Assembly (NCBI GenBank): GCA_964540965.1
Contig: CAZIOT010000002.1
Coordinates: forward strand, 186,001-250,000
Reading direction: 5' to 3'
Length of the DNA: 64,000 nt
Source of the DNA: JADYZU01 sp964540965
GTDB lineage: Bacteria > Pseudomonadota > Alphaproteobacteria > Rhodobacterales > Rhodobacteraceae
The position numbers were made by a program, and so were the translations under genes. Shown in pieces: positions 11,163-19,382 of this stretch (the stretch's first letter is position 1; each line of letters begins with the position of its first letter). The notes under the pieces were generated by a model, which saw only the letters and a list, made by a program, of their open reading frames with translations, was not told the origin of the DNA and did not search any database.

Positions 11163-12023
11163 CTATTCCGCGGCGACCCGCATCTCGCCGCGGCCGATAT
11201 CGGCAATCGCGGCGATGACCCCTGACAGGAGTGTGCGGAAGGCGTCGAAATCGGCCCGCGGTTCGATCCGGCGTTCGTCCATGTAAAGCGCGCGGTCGAG
11301 TTCGATCTGCACCGCATGCTGCCGGCGCGAGGGGCGGCCGTAGTGCTGCGTCACGAAGGCGCCGGCAAAGGGCATGTTGCGGGCCACGCGCAGCCCGGCG
11401 GCGGCAAAGGCGGCCTCGATCCGCTCGACCACCGAACCGGCGGCGGCGGCGCCGAAACGGTCGCCTAGCACCACATCGGGCCGACCGCCACCAAAGACCG
11501 AGGCGCCTTCCAGCGCCTCGTGCGGCATGGAATGGCAGTCGATCAGGATCGCCTCGCCGAAATCGGCATGCGATTCGTCCAGAAGCGATTGCAGCATGGC
11601 GTGATAGGGCCGCCAGCAGGCATCCAGCCGGGCCGTCGCCTCGGGCCAGGCGATCTTGCCGCGATAGATCGGCCGGCCGTTGGCGACCACGCGCGGGATG
11701 ACGCCAAGGCCGCTGGCCACCCGCGGATTATGCGCGGTGCGGCGGATGCCGTCGATCAGCGCGGGGTCCAGTTCGTCGGCCGAGCGGTTCAGGTCGACAT
11801 AGGCGCGCGGCACGCCGGCGGCGATCAGGGGCGCGCCATGCAGCGGCGCCGCGGCGAACAGCCGGTCGACAAAGGCATCCTCGGACGAGCGGATCTGGTG
11901 TTCGTCGACCTCGATCGCGCTCAGGAAATCGCGCGGATAATCGCTGCCGCTATGCGGCGAGGCGAAGACGACCGATGTCGTCCGCCGTGCCGGTCGCATG
12001 ACCTGGAATGCCGCGTTCTGCAT
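11163..12023 (-). CDS. N-formylglutamate amidohydrolase
   Basis: 286 residues. Hydrolyses N-formylglutamate (or a related N-formyl amino acid) to glutamate and formate, the last step of one histidine-degradation route. Family motifs: FASPHSGSDYP near the start, DAFVDRLF, YVDLNR, IPRVV, GEAILIDCHSMP and QIELDRALYM. No hut genes are next to it, so substrate is inferred from the family only. The ATG at 12023 is preferred; 12053 would add ten residues but would place AAAAGGG as part of the coding region rather than a ribosome site. Confidence 0.87.
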   Translation of the reverse strand: MQNAAFQVMRPARRTTSVVFASPHSGSDYPRDFLSAIEVDEHQIRSSEDAFVDRLFAAAPLHGAPLIAAGVPRAYVDLNRSADELDPALIDGIRRTAHNPRVASGLGVIPRVVANGRPIYRGKIAWPEATARLDACWRPYHAMLQSLLDESHADFGEAILIDCHSMPHEALEGASVFGGGRPDVVLGDRFGAAAAGSVVERIEAAFAAAGLRVARNMPFAGAFVTQHYGRPSRRQHAVQIELDRALYMDERRIEPRADFDAFRTLLSGVIAAIADIGRGEMRVAAE

Positions 12024-12187
12024 CGACCGTGAACCCTTTTCCTCGGCCACCATAGACGCAATTCATGCGCCGCCAAAAGCCCTTGAACAGCCCTGCGACT
12101 CCTTCTATAGACGCCACACCCGACGCAGGGCACCGATTGCGCAGGTCGTCTTTTTTGGCGACAGCCGGGCGGTGGACTGCAGGTAGG

Positions 12188-12262
12188 GGGCGGTTAGCTC
12201 AGCGGTAGAGCACTACGTTGACATCGTAGTGGTCACTGGTTCGATCCCAGTATCGCCCACCA
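12188..12262 (+). tRNA. tRNA-Val (anticodon GAC)
   Basis: 75 bases with a full cloverleaf: acceptor GGGCGGT/ATCGCCC (one G-T pair), D-arm with AGCGGTA loop, anticodon stem CTACG/CGTAG with loop TTGACAT (anticodon GAC at 12220-12222), T-stem ACTGG/CCAGT with loop TTCGATC, and an encoded ACCA end. It lies 75 bases upstream of rpmJ on the same strand. Confidence 0.97.
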
Positions 12263-12336
12263 TTTTCACCGGATCCACAAGGGTCCAGACGGCAACAAGG
12301 CGCATCCACACAGCGCCGCGAACAGGAGAAGGCACC

Positions 12337-12462
12337 ATGAAGGTCGCAAACTCGCTCCGCTCGCTCAAGCTGCGCCACCGCGATTGCCGCGTCGTGCGCC
12401 GCAAGGGCCGCGTCTATGTCATCAACAAGACCCAGCGCCGCTACAAGGCCCGTCAGGGCTGA
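12337..12462 (+). CDS. rpmJ: Ribosomal protein bL36 (zinc-free type)
   Basis: 41 residues (starts MKVANSLRSLKLRHRDC). It is the small basic protein of the 50S subunit. It has only one cysteine instead of the zinc ribbon of the 37-residue form, so it is the C-minus type normal in alphaproteobacteria. AGGAG at 12323-12327 sets the start. It stands alone with a tRNA upstream and a strong terminator downstream. Confidence 0.95.
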   Translation: MKVANSLRSLKLRHRDCRVVRRKGRVYVINKTQRRYKARQG

Positions 12463-12489
12463 ACCGGCCGGTCGGATGACCACGGGATC

Positions 12490-12527
12490 AGGGCCGCGCT
12501 CCGCAAGGGGCGCGGCCCTTTCCTTTG
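12490..12527 (+). terminator. Rho-independent terminator after rpmJ
   Basis: Stem AGGGCCGCGC / GCGCGGCCCT (12490-12499 and 12510-12519) with a ten-base loop, followed by a T-rich run TTTCCTTT. It starts 27 bases after the rpmJ stop. Confidence 0.85.
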
Positions 12528-12631
12528 GCCATGGGGGTATTCCAGACCCTCTGGAGTTTGTGACTGGCGCGGCCCACCCCCTTGGGACTAGGGTTCCGCC
12601 AGCTTCGCATTGAAGTGGGAAGGAGATTTCC

Positions 12632-13876
12632 ATGACCGGATTTACCAGGGGTCTCGGGCTTGCCGCCGGCCTCTTCGTGACCAGCGCGCTGCCGGCACTG
12701 GCGCAGACGGGACTGTGCGGCGGCGTCGGCGACACGGGCCAGTGGCTGGGCGGGGACGAGGCATCCTCGGACATCGCCGCGTCGGGCGATTATCTGGAGC
12801 AGATGGCCCTTGTGCTGATGAACAACGAATATGTCGGGCTGTTCAGCACCAGCCAGGCGATGGATGTGCGGATCGAGGCCGAAGCCCAGGGCATGGGCGA
12901 TACGGTGATCGACATCCGCGATGCCGCCGGCAACATCGTCGTCTCGGACGATGATTCGGGCGGCAACGGATCGTCTCTGGCGCAGGCCATGCTGCAACCC
13001 GGCAGCTATTGCGTGTCGATGCGGTCCTATGACGGCTCGCCGCTGACCGGCTTTGTCCGTGTAAGCCGTCTGGAACAGATGCAGCTGACCGATGGCCAGA
13101 TCTTTGACGACTGGACCGACGACACCTTTGCCGGCTCGTGCGACGTGGCCACGGTGCAGAACCATTTCAGCGACGGGTCGGTCGATGCCCTTCTCGCCTC
13201 GGGCGGGGTGATGGTCAGCGGCTCGGCCGGACAGACGCCGTTCTGGACCTTCACGCTGGACCAGCCGGCGGCGATCTCGATCACCGCCGACAATCCCAAT
13301 GCCGATCCCTACATCACGCTGTACGATTCCTTCGGCAGCTGGCTGGCCGAGAATGACGATTTCGACGGGCTGAATTCGCGGATCGACATGGCGCAGCCGC
13401 TGGCCGCCGGCACCTATTGCGTCGGGCTTTCGGCGCTGTCGGACACCTCGCTGCCGATCACGCTGGCGCTGACCGCCTATGATGCCGAAGCGGCGATGCG
13501 CGGCATGTATGACCGGGGCGAGGCTTCGCCGCCGCTTGACGGCAGCTATCCGGTCACCGCGCTGGGCGCGCTGAATGCCCGTGTGCGGCAGGACGTCATG
13601 ACCACCGACACCTTCACCTGGTTCTCGTTCGACGTGGCCGAGGGCGGGCTCGTGGTGATCGACGCGGTGACAAACGGCATGGGCGATCCGCAGATCGTGC
13701 TGTTCGACGATTTCGGTCGTCAGGTCGCCTATAACGACGACGCCAACAACACGCTCGATTCGATGATCGCGGCGCGGGTGCTGCCCGGCACCTATGTGCT
13801 GGGCGTGGCGCAGCTTTACGCCGATTCCGAGGTGATGACCCGGATGCTGTTCGAACGCTACGTTCCGGGCAAGTGA
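12632..13876 (+). CDS. Exported protein with three PPC-like beta-sandwich repeats
   Basis: 414 residues. The signal peptide is residues 1-24 (ends ALPALAQ). Three repeats of about 110 residues share a pattern of a hydrophobic strand, an aspartate-rich turn and a G-[ST]-Y-[CV] strand: DDDSGGN / PGSYCVSM (about 110-131), ENDDFDGLNS / AGTYCVGL (about 239-269) and YNDDANNT / PGTYVLGV (about 370-394). This resembles bacterial pre-peptidase C-terminal (PPC) domains, which bind polysaccharide or act as secretion-associated modules. There is no catalytic domain. GGAAGGAG at 12617-12624 sets the start. It is convergent with the caspase-fold protein and shares a terminator zone with it. Confidence 0.75.
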   Translation: MTGFTRGLGLAAGLFVTSALPALAQTGLCGGVGDTGQWLGGDEASSDIAASGDYLEQMALVLMNNEYVGLFSTSQAMDVRIEAEAQGMGDTVIDIRDAAGNIVVSDDDSGGNGSSLAQAMLQPGSYCVSMRSYDGSPLTGFVRVSRLEQMQLTDGQIFDDWTDDTFAGSCDVATVQNHFSDGSVDALLASGGVMVSGSAGQTPFWTFTLDQPAAISITADNPNADPYITLYDSFGSWLAENDDFDGLNSRIDMAQPLAAGTYCVGLSALSDTSLPITLALTAYDAEAAMRGMYDRGEASPPLDGSYPVTALGALNARVRQDVMTTDTFTWFSFDVAEGGLVVIDAVTNGMGDPQIVLFDDFGRQVAYNDDANNTLDSMIAARVLPGTYVLGVAQLYADSEVMTRMLFERYVPGK

Positions 13877-13893
13877 TCCGTCGTCAGGAATGG

Positions 13894-13926
13894 AAACCCC
13901 CGGTCGCAGGACCGGGGGTTTTCCTT
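13894..13926 (+). terminator. Rho-independent terminator
   Basis: Perfect 12-base stem AAACCCCCGGTC / GACCGGGGGTTT with loop GCAG, then TCCTTT. It follows the plus-strand exported repeat protein by 17 bases and can also stop the convergent gene, whose stop is at 13940. Confidence 0.9.
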
Positions 13927-13939
13927 TGCGGTTGCCGGT

Positions 13940-15607
13940 CTATTGCAGGGCGCCGGCCAGCAGCATCACCACCGTGCCCTGATCAAGATAGCCGGTGACG
14001 GGCAGGCGGTTCGCCTCCTGGAACTGGCGGATGGCGCGGCGGGTCTGGTTGTCGAAACTGCCGTCGACCGCGCCGGTATCCAGCCCCGCCGCCGCAAGTC
14101 GCTGTTCGACCAGCCGCGCGGTCAGCCCGTTCAGGTTCAGCGCCGCCTCGATCTGGGCCGCCTCGGGGTTTTCGGGGTTCAGCGCCTCGGGCACGACGGG
14201 GACCGAGGGCTGGTTTTCCAGCGCCGCGATGCGCGCCTGCGCCTCGGCGATGAAATTGCCGCGCGGGAAGTCGCGCAGATAGGCGCGATAGGCGGCGGCC
14301 GAATCGACGCTGCGGGCACTGTTCCACGCTTCGCGGTCGCGGGCGGCGTTGGCCTGCGCCGATTGCTGCGCGATCAGGTCAAGCTGGTCCTGCGCGATCT
14401 CGGCATACAGCCCCTGCGGATAGCGTTGCAGATAGGCGCGCAAGCCCGCCTCGTCGCCGCGGGCGCCGGTTTCGTCCCAATAGGCGCGGTCAAGCCGCTC
14501 GGCCTCTTGCCGCTGGCGTTCGGCCTCGGCCGCCTGTTCGGCGGTGCGGCGGGCGGCCTGAGCGTCAAGGCGCTGGATCTGCTCCATCGTGACATAGCCG
14601 GTCTGGGCAAAGCCGTTTTCCTGCTGCCAGTTGGTGATCGCCCGGCGGGTGCCCTGGCCAAAGATGCCGTCGATGCCGCGGGTGTTGAAACCCATCGTGG
14701 TCAGGTCGCCCTGGATGTCGCGGCGCTGGTCGCGCGACAGCGCCAGCGCCTCTTCCGCCAGCCGTTCGTCGCGGAAGGGTTCGGCCAGGATGGCGGCGAC
14801 GGCCGCTTCGGCCTCGTCGGCATGGATGCCGTTCGGGAACTGGAGCAGATAGCCGCGATAGGCGTCGACATTGTCCTGCGCGGCAACCCGGCGCCACAGG
14901 GCCTCGTCCGCGGCGGTGTCGGTGGCGGGCGGCTGCGGCTGGACCACGACCGGGCCGCTGGGCATGAAGTCGAAGGCCTGGGGGAAATACCCCTCGGGCA
15001 TCAGGCGGCCGTTGCGGGTGACCAGGTCCGACAGGTCTGCGCCGCCCTGCGCCAGCCCGTTGCGCATGAAATCGGCGACGTCGCGGGGTGCCCCGCGCAG
15101 CACGGTCACGCCCTGCGGGATGTCCAGATCGCCGATCCCTTCGGACAGCCAGGGGTCATAGGCGTCATCCTCGGCCGCGTCGGCGCCCAGAAGCAGCAGC
15201 GCCTTGCCCGGCGCGCGCGCCAGCACGTCCAGCACGCTTTCGACCGACACCATGTCCGACCGCCCGGTCAGGATCGACGGGCTGGTGGCGTCGGCGGTCA
15301 GAAACCAGGTGCGGTCGCCATCGGTGGCAAAGCGCCCGGTCAAGGCGACGATCATCCTGTCCGCCTCGGGCACCTTGCCCAGAAAGGTGCCCAGCGCCGC
15401 GGCGGTATCGTTGGCGCGCCCGTCGCGCAGCACGGTCACGTCAAAGCCCAGCGCGGCGATGCCGTTGGTCGAGACGGTGGCGTCGGCGCCGCGGGACAGG
15501 CCGCCGAGGTTGGAATAGGCGGTATTGCCCAGCACAAGGGCAATGTCGTCGGCCAGTGCGGCCTGCCCCAGCAGGGCCATGGCCGAGGACAACAGAAGCT
15601 GACGCAT
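13940..15607 (-). CDS. Exported caspase-fold protein without catalytic dyad, with two peptidoglycan-binding domains
   Basis: 555 residues. Signal peptide 1-19; then a caspase p20-like domain (about 20-190) starting IALVLGNTAYSNLGGLSRG. Where active members carry the His (usually GHG) this protein has ALTGRFATDGD (88-98). Where they carry the Cys (usually DAC) it has LLLLGADAAED (137-147). Both catalytic residues are therefore absent. Two PG_binding_1 domains follow: about 294-348 (MGFNTRGIDGIFGQGTRRAI) and 487-551 (AAGLDTGAVDGSFDNQTRRA). Between them are three short TPR-like repeats of type Y..YL..FP.G...EA (249-267, 389-406, 439-456) and a coiled coil (350-375). Likely a periplasmic wall-binding scaffold. 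Confidence 0.82.
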   Translation of the reverse strand: MRQLLLSSAMALLGQAALADDIALVLGNTAYSNLGGLSRGADATVSTNGIAALGFDVTVLRDGRANDTAAALGTFLGKVPEADRMIVALTGRFATDGDRTWFLTADATSPSILTGRSDMVSVESVLDVLARAPGKALLLLGADAAEDDAYDPWLSEGIGDLDIPQGVTVLRGAPRDVADFMRNGLAQGGADLSDLVTRNGRLMPEGYFPQAFDFMPSGPVVVQPQPPATDTAADEALWRRVAAQDNVDAYRGYLLQFPNGIHADEAEAAVAAILAEPFRDERLAEEALALSRDQRRDIQGDLTTMGFNTRGIDGIFGQGTRRAITNWQQENGFAQTGYVTMEQIQRLDAQAARRTAEQAAEAERQRQEAERLDRAYWDETGARGDEAGLRAYLQRYPQGLYAEIAQDQLDLIAQQSAQANAARDREAWNSARSVDSAAAYRAYLRDFPRGNFIAEAQARIAALENQPSVPVVPEALNPENPEAAQIEAALNLNGLTARLVEQRLAAAGLDTGAVDGSFDNQTRRAIRQFQEANRLPVTGYLDQGTVVMLLAGALQ

Positions 15608-15736
15608 GAAATGCTCCTTCGGGAAACCGGGTCACGGGTCAACGCCCCGCAGCCCTGATACGTTCCCGAAAGGACAGTGGCGCCGCCCGCTATGCAATAG
15701 CGCGGCGCTGCCAGCCGATAAGCGGCGGCCCGCCGC

Positions 15737-16060
15737 CTAGTATGCGTCGTCCTCGGCCTCGGACGGGTCGATGCCCAGCGCCTCGAGGCCCGCCTCGAGG
15801 TGGTCGGACAGATGCGGCGAGCCCTTGAGGTATTCCGCCGTCGGGATCGTCGCCTCGTTCATCGCGGTGTTCACCGCCTCGTCCCAGTCCTCGGGTTCAA
15901 AGCTGCCGCGGCCGATCCACATGATGGCGACAAGGTTGGCCTGCTCGTCCTCGTTCAGCGATTCGATGACGGCATCGAATTCGCTCTCTGCCCGGTCGAT
16001 CTCGCGCGCGAGGATGATGATCTCGCCGACCTTGGCGGGGGAAATCTCGAGTTCCGGCAT
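15737..16060 (-). CDS. DUF3775 protein
   Basis: 107 residues, acidic, cytoplasmic. The pattern KVGEIIILAREIDRAESEFD ... NLVAIMWIGRGSFEPEDW ... YLKGSPHLSDHLEAGLEALG fits DUF3775, a family of unknown function. The ATG at 16060 gives the usual length; the longer frame adds basic residues that do not resemble the family. It lies 67 bases downstream of the SDR gene on the same strand. Confidence 0.78.
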   Translation of the reverse strand: MPELEISPAKVGEIIILAREIDRAESEFDAVIESLNEDEQANLVAIMWIGRGSFEPEDWDEAVNTAMNEATIPTAEYLKGSPHLSDHLEAGLEALGIDPSEAEDDAY

Positions 16061-16127
16061 GGGCAGGCTCCGCTTCGCGCTTCGTGATGTTGCGCCGATA
16101 TGGCCATGCGGCCGCGCGGCCCGCAAG

Positions 16128-16868
16128 TCAGCGGCTGCGTCCGAACAGCGGATAATACAGCCAACCGGGCAGGAATTGCCCCAGCCGCACCGCGACGGCC
16201 AGCGGGAACGGAAAGGCCCGCTTCAGCGAATCGTCGTTCATCGCCTCGAAATAGGCGCGGGCGGCGGTATCGGCATCCATCAGGAACGGCATCGGCTGGG
16301 TGTTGGGCGCCGTCATCCTTGTGCGGATGAAGCCGGGGTTGATGACCTGCACCTCGACCGCGGTGTGCCGCAGGTCGGCGCGCAGCGATTCGGCAAGGTA
16401 GTTCACCGCCGCCTTGGTCGCGCCATAGGCCGCCATCCGCGGCAGGCCGCGATAGCCGGCCAGCGATCCGGTCAGCACGACATGGCCGGAGTTGCGCGCC
16501 ACCATCGCCGGCAGCACCGCACCGATGGCGCGAAGGGCGCCGGTAAAGTTGATGTCGGCCATGGCGACGGCATCGGCGCTGTTCCAGGCGCCGGGTTTCA
16601 CATAGCGCGCCAGCCCGGCCATATAGACCAGCCCGTCGACCTGACCGGCCTGCGCCGCGGCGGCGTCAAAGGCGGCGCCATCGGTCACGTCGAAAGGCAG
16701 CACCGTCGAGACGCCCGGCAGTTTCGATTGCAGGTCCGAAAGCCGGTCGCCATCCCGGGCGGACAGGATCAGTTCGGCCCCCGCCCGGCTCATCTGCATG
16801 GCCAGCGCGCGGCCCAATCCTTCGGACGCGCCGATCAGCCAATACCTTTTGCCCCGCCAGTCGCGCAT
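16128..16868 (-). CDS. Short-chain dehydrogenase/reductase
   Basis: 246 residues. The cofactor loop IGASEGLGRALA (12-23) replaces the usual TGxxxGIG, and the catalytic YGATK is at about 144-148 with an upstream Ser in LTGSLAGYRG. The C-terminal tail (LAVAVRLGQFLPGWLYYPLFGRSR) is hydrophobic and could attach it to the membrane, as in DltE/SdhR-like members. Substrate unknown. It is the first gene of a small minus-strand group with DUF3775. Confidence 0.85.
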   Translation of the reverse strand: MRDWRGKRYWLIGASEGLGRALAMQMSRAGAELILSARDGDRLSDLQSKLPGVSTVLPFDVTDGAAFDAAAAQAGQVDGLVYMAGLARYVKPGAWNSADAVAMADINFTGALRAIGAVLPAMVARNSGHVVLTGSLAGYRGLPRMAAYGATKAAVNYLAESLRADLRHTAVEVQVINPGFIRTRMTAPNTQPMPFLMDADTAARAYFEAMNDDSLKRAFPFPLAVAVRLGQFLPGWLYYPLFGRSR

Positions 16869-16948
16869 CTGCCCCTCCTGTCTTGCTCAAGGACAACCTG
16901 CGCCTTTGACGGGCGGTTTCAACCCCCCGGCCGTGCAAAGCACCGTCA

Positions 16949-17407
16949 TCAGCCGCCGGCGCGGCCCTCGGTCAGGCGGGTCTGTTCCCAGGTCGATACC
17001 GGCTGGTCCACCGCATCCCAGGCCAGCGGCACCACCGCATTGACATGGCGCCCGACCCAGCCGTCGCCGCCGGCCGACAGCCAGAAGGTGCGGCCATAAA
17101 GCCCGCGGACGACGGTGTAGTCCGCCGTCACCTCGCGGGTGCCGGCCGGGCCATAAAGCCCGCCGCCGCAGATCGCCGCGCCGCCCTGGCAGGGCACCAG
17201 GGTCCAGCTTGTCAGATCGCCGTTCTCGGTGGCGATCACCGTCATCGGCCCGTGCCGGAACGGCTGTTCAAAGCCGCTTTCCGCCGCGCGGTCGCCGGCA
17301 ACGGTGACATCGCTCCACGCCGCGCTTTCGGGCACAAAGGGGCCGGGCTGCCCGCAGGCGGCAAGGGCCACAAGTCCGGCAAGGGCGGCGGCAAATCGGG
17401 TCATCAT
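16949..17407 (-). CDS. Small lipoprotein of unknown function
   Basis: 152 residues. The N-terminus has a lipobox (VALAAC, Cys near 18 from the first of two adjacent ATGs at 17407 and 17404), so it should be acylated and held at the membrane. The mature part has two cysteines in PCQGGAAICGGGLYG that may pair. No known domain recognised. It lies downstream of mutL (69-base gap) on the same strand. Confidence 0.7.
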   Translation of the reverse strand: MMTRFAAALAGLVALAACGQPGPFVPESAAWSDVTVAGDRAAESGFEQPFRHGPMTVIATENGDLTSWTLVPCQGGAAICGGGLYGPAGTREVTADYTVVRGLYGRTFWLSAGGDGWVGRHVNAVVPLAWDAVDQPVSTWEQTRLTEGRAGG

Positions 17408-17476
17408 CACTCTCCGGTCAGGGTCGGGCAAAGGCTAGTCCCCGCGCGGGGTGCGGTAAATGGCCGAAATGCGGGG

Positions 17477-19291
17477 TTATCTGCGGCCGAACAACCGTTC
17501 GATGTCGGAAAGCCGCAGTTCGATCCAGGTGGGCCGGCCGTGGTTGCACTGTCCGGAATGCGGCGTCGCCTCCATCTCGCGCAGAAGGGCGTTCATCTCG
17601 TCACCGCGCAACTGCCGGCCGGCGCGGATGGATCCGTGACAGGCCATCCGGCTGAGGATCGCGTCCAGCCGCTGGCCGACCCCGCGCGATTCCCCCTGAT
17701 CGGCAAGTTCGTCAAGGATGTCGCGCAAAAGGGCGCCGGCATCCACCTCGCCCAGGGCGGCGGGGGTTTCGCGCACGGCGACGGCACCGCGGCCAAAGGG
17801 TTCCAGCGTCAGCCCCATGCGGTGCAGGTCGGGCGCGATGTCCAGAAGGCGGGTGGCATCGGTCTCGCCCAGGTCCACGATCTCGGGGATCAAGAGCGCC
17901 TGCGCCGTGACGCCGTTTTCCGCCATCTGGCGCTTGAAGCGTTCATAGACCAGCCGTTCATGCGCGGCGTGCTGGTCGACGATGACCATGCCGGTCGCGG
18001 TCTGGGCGATGATATAGGTGCCATGCAGTTGCGCCCGCGCGGCACCAAGGGGCAGGGTTTCGCCGGTCGTTTCCGGCTCGATCCGCGCGGCAGGGGCAAA
18101 GTCGGGGGCGGCTTCGCCAAAGGCGGGCGCCTGAAGCGGCGCCTGCGCCGTCCAGGCGCTGCGGATCGCCCCCGGCGAGGGCCGGTCCATCTGATAATGA
18201 CGCGGCGCCATCGGTTCGGCCCGCATCGCCCCCAGCGTTTCGCCCGCAATGGTGGTCGAGGTGCGGAACCCGTCCTGCGCCAGCGCGTGGCGGATCCCGG
18301 TGACGATCAGTCCGCGCACGGTGCCGGGGTCGCGGAACCGCACCTCGGCCTTGGCGGGGTGCACGTTCACATCGACCTCGGCCGGCGGGCAGTCGATGAA
18401 AAGCGCCGCCGCCGGGTGACGGTCGCGCGAAAGAAGGTCGGTATAGGCGGCCTTGAGCGCGCCGGTCAGCGCCTTGTCCCGCACCGGGCGGCCGTTGACG
18501 AAGACATGCTGCGCCACCGCCGCGCCGCGGGAATAGGTCGGCAGGCCGGCATGGCCGGTCAGGCGGATGCCGTCGCGTTCGGCGTCGATCCGGATCGAAT
18601 TGTCGGCAAAGTCACGACCCATCACCGCGGCAAGCCGCCGATGCATCGCATCGAACAGGTCGCCCTGTTCGGCCTCGGCGCGGAACAGGGTCCGCTCCTC
18701 GCCGCCGGTGGTATCGCGCAGGATGAAGGTGACAAAGGGCTCGGCCATCGCCAGCCGCTTTACCACATCGGCCACCGCCTGCGCCTCGGCCCGGTCGCTG
18801 CGCAGGAATTTCAGCCGCGCCGGGGTGGCAAAGAACAGGTCGCGCAGATCGACCACGGTGCCGGCGGAAAGCGCGGCCGGCTTCACCGCCTCTGTCGCGC
18901 CGCCGCTGACGGCGATCCGCGCGGCATCGTGGCCGCGGGCGCGGGTGGTCACGCTCAACCGCCCGACCGCGCCAAGCGAGGGCAAGGCCTCGCCGCGAAA
19001 GCCGAAGCTGTGGATGTTCAAAAGGTCGCTGCCGTCGATCTTGGACGTGGCATGGCGCGACAGGGCTAGGGGCAGGTCGTCTGCGGTCATGCCGCAGCCG
19101 TCATCGGTGACGCGGATCAGGCTGCGGCCGCCGTCGGCGATCACCACCTCGATGCGGCGGGCGCCGGCGTCAAGCGCGTTTTCCACCAGTTCCTTGACCG
19201 CCGAGGCGGGCCGTTCGACCACCTCGCCCGCGGCGATGCGGTTGATCGCGGCGTCGTCCAGTTGCCGGATGACGGGGCGGGCATCGGACAT
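17477..19291 (-). CDS. mutL: DNA mismatch repair protein MutL
   Basis: 604 residues. GHKL ATPase with ELVENALDAGA (34-44), DDGCGM (63-68) and FGFRGEALPSLGAVG; the C-terminal dimerisation domain begins near 420 after a Pro/Ala linker and ends with SGQCNHGRPTWIEL. It couples mismatch recognition by MutS to strand removal. No DQHAxxE(X)4E metal endonuclease motif in full: DQHAAHERLVYERFK (visible in the C-terminal domain) does fit it, so endonuclease activity is plausible. The start at 19291 matches the family (MSDARPVIRQL); 19312 is possible. Neither has a clear ribosome site. Confidence 0.94.
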   Translation of the reverse strand: MSDARPVIRQLDDAAINRIAAGEVVERPASAVKELVENALDAGARRIEVVIADGGRSLIRVTDDGCGMTADDLPLALSRHATSKIDGSDLLNIHSFGFRGEALPSLGAVGRLSVTTRARGHDAARIAVSGGATEAVKPAALSAGTVVDLRDLFFATPARLKFLRSDRAEAQAVADVVKRLAMAEPFVTFILRDTTGGEERTLFRAEAEQGDLFDAMHRRLAAVMGRDFADNSIRIDAERDGIRLTGHAGLPTYSRGAAVAQHVFVNGRPVRDKALTGALKAAYTDLLSRDRHPAAALFIDCPPAEVDVNVHPAKAEVRFRDPGTVRGLIVTGIRHALAQDGFRTSTTIAGETLGAMRAEPMAPRHYQMDRPSPGAIRSAWTAQAPLQAPAFGEAAPDFAPAARIEPETTGETLPLGAARAQLHGTYIIAQTATGMVIVDQHAAHERLVYERFKRQMAENGVTAQALLIPEIVDLGETDATRLLDIAPDLHRMGLTLEPFGRGAVAVRETPAALGEVDAGALLRDILDELADQGESRGVGQRLDAILSRMACHGSIRAGRQLRGDEMNALLREMEATPHSGQCNHGRPTWIELRLSDIERLFGRR

Positions 19292-19345
19292 GTTGGGGCG
19301 GGCGTAGATCATGACACCAGCAGTAGCATGGGTCACGGCGATTCG

Positions 19346-19373
19346 GTAGGGTGGGCACCCGCCCACCGCAACT
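19346..19373. repeat. Palindromic intergenic repeat, single copy
   Basis: GTAGGGTGGGC, loop ACCC, GCCCACC, then a degenerate 3-prime flank. It belongs to the family seen at 5.35, 31.10, 31.77, 45.93 and 46.66 kb. It lies about 10 bases from the stop of the M16 subunit gene and 55 bases upstream of mutL. Confidence 0.75.
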
Positions 19374-19382
19374 TGGCGAACC

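Noticed and set aside
12188..12630. tRNA-Val as an integration site for a mobile element
   Set aside because: No integrase and no repeat of the tRNA end downstream; rpmJ and its terminator follow directly.
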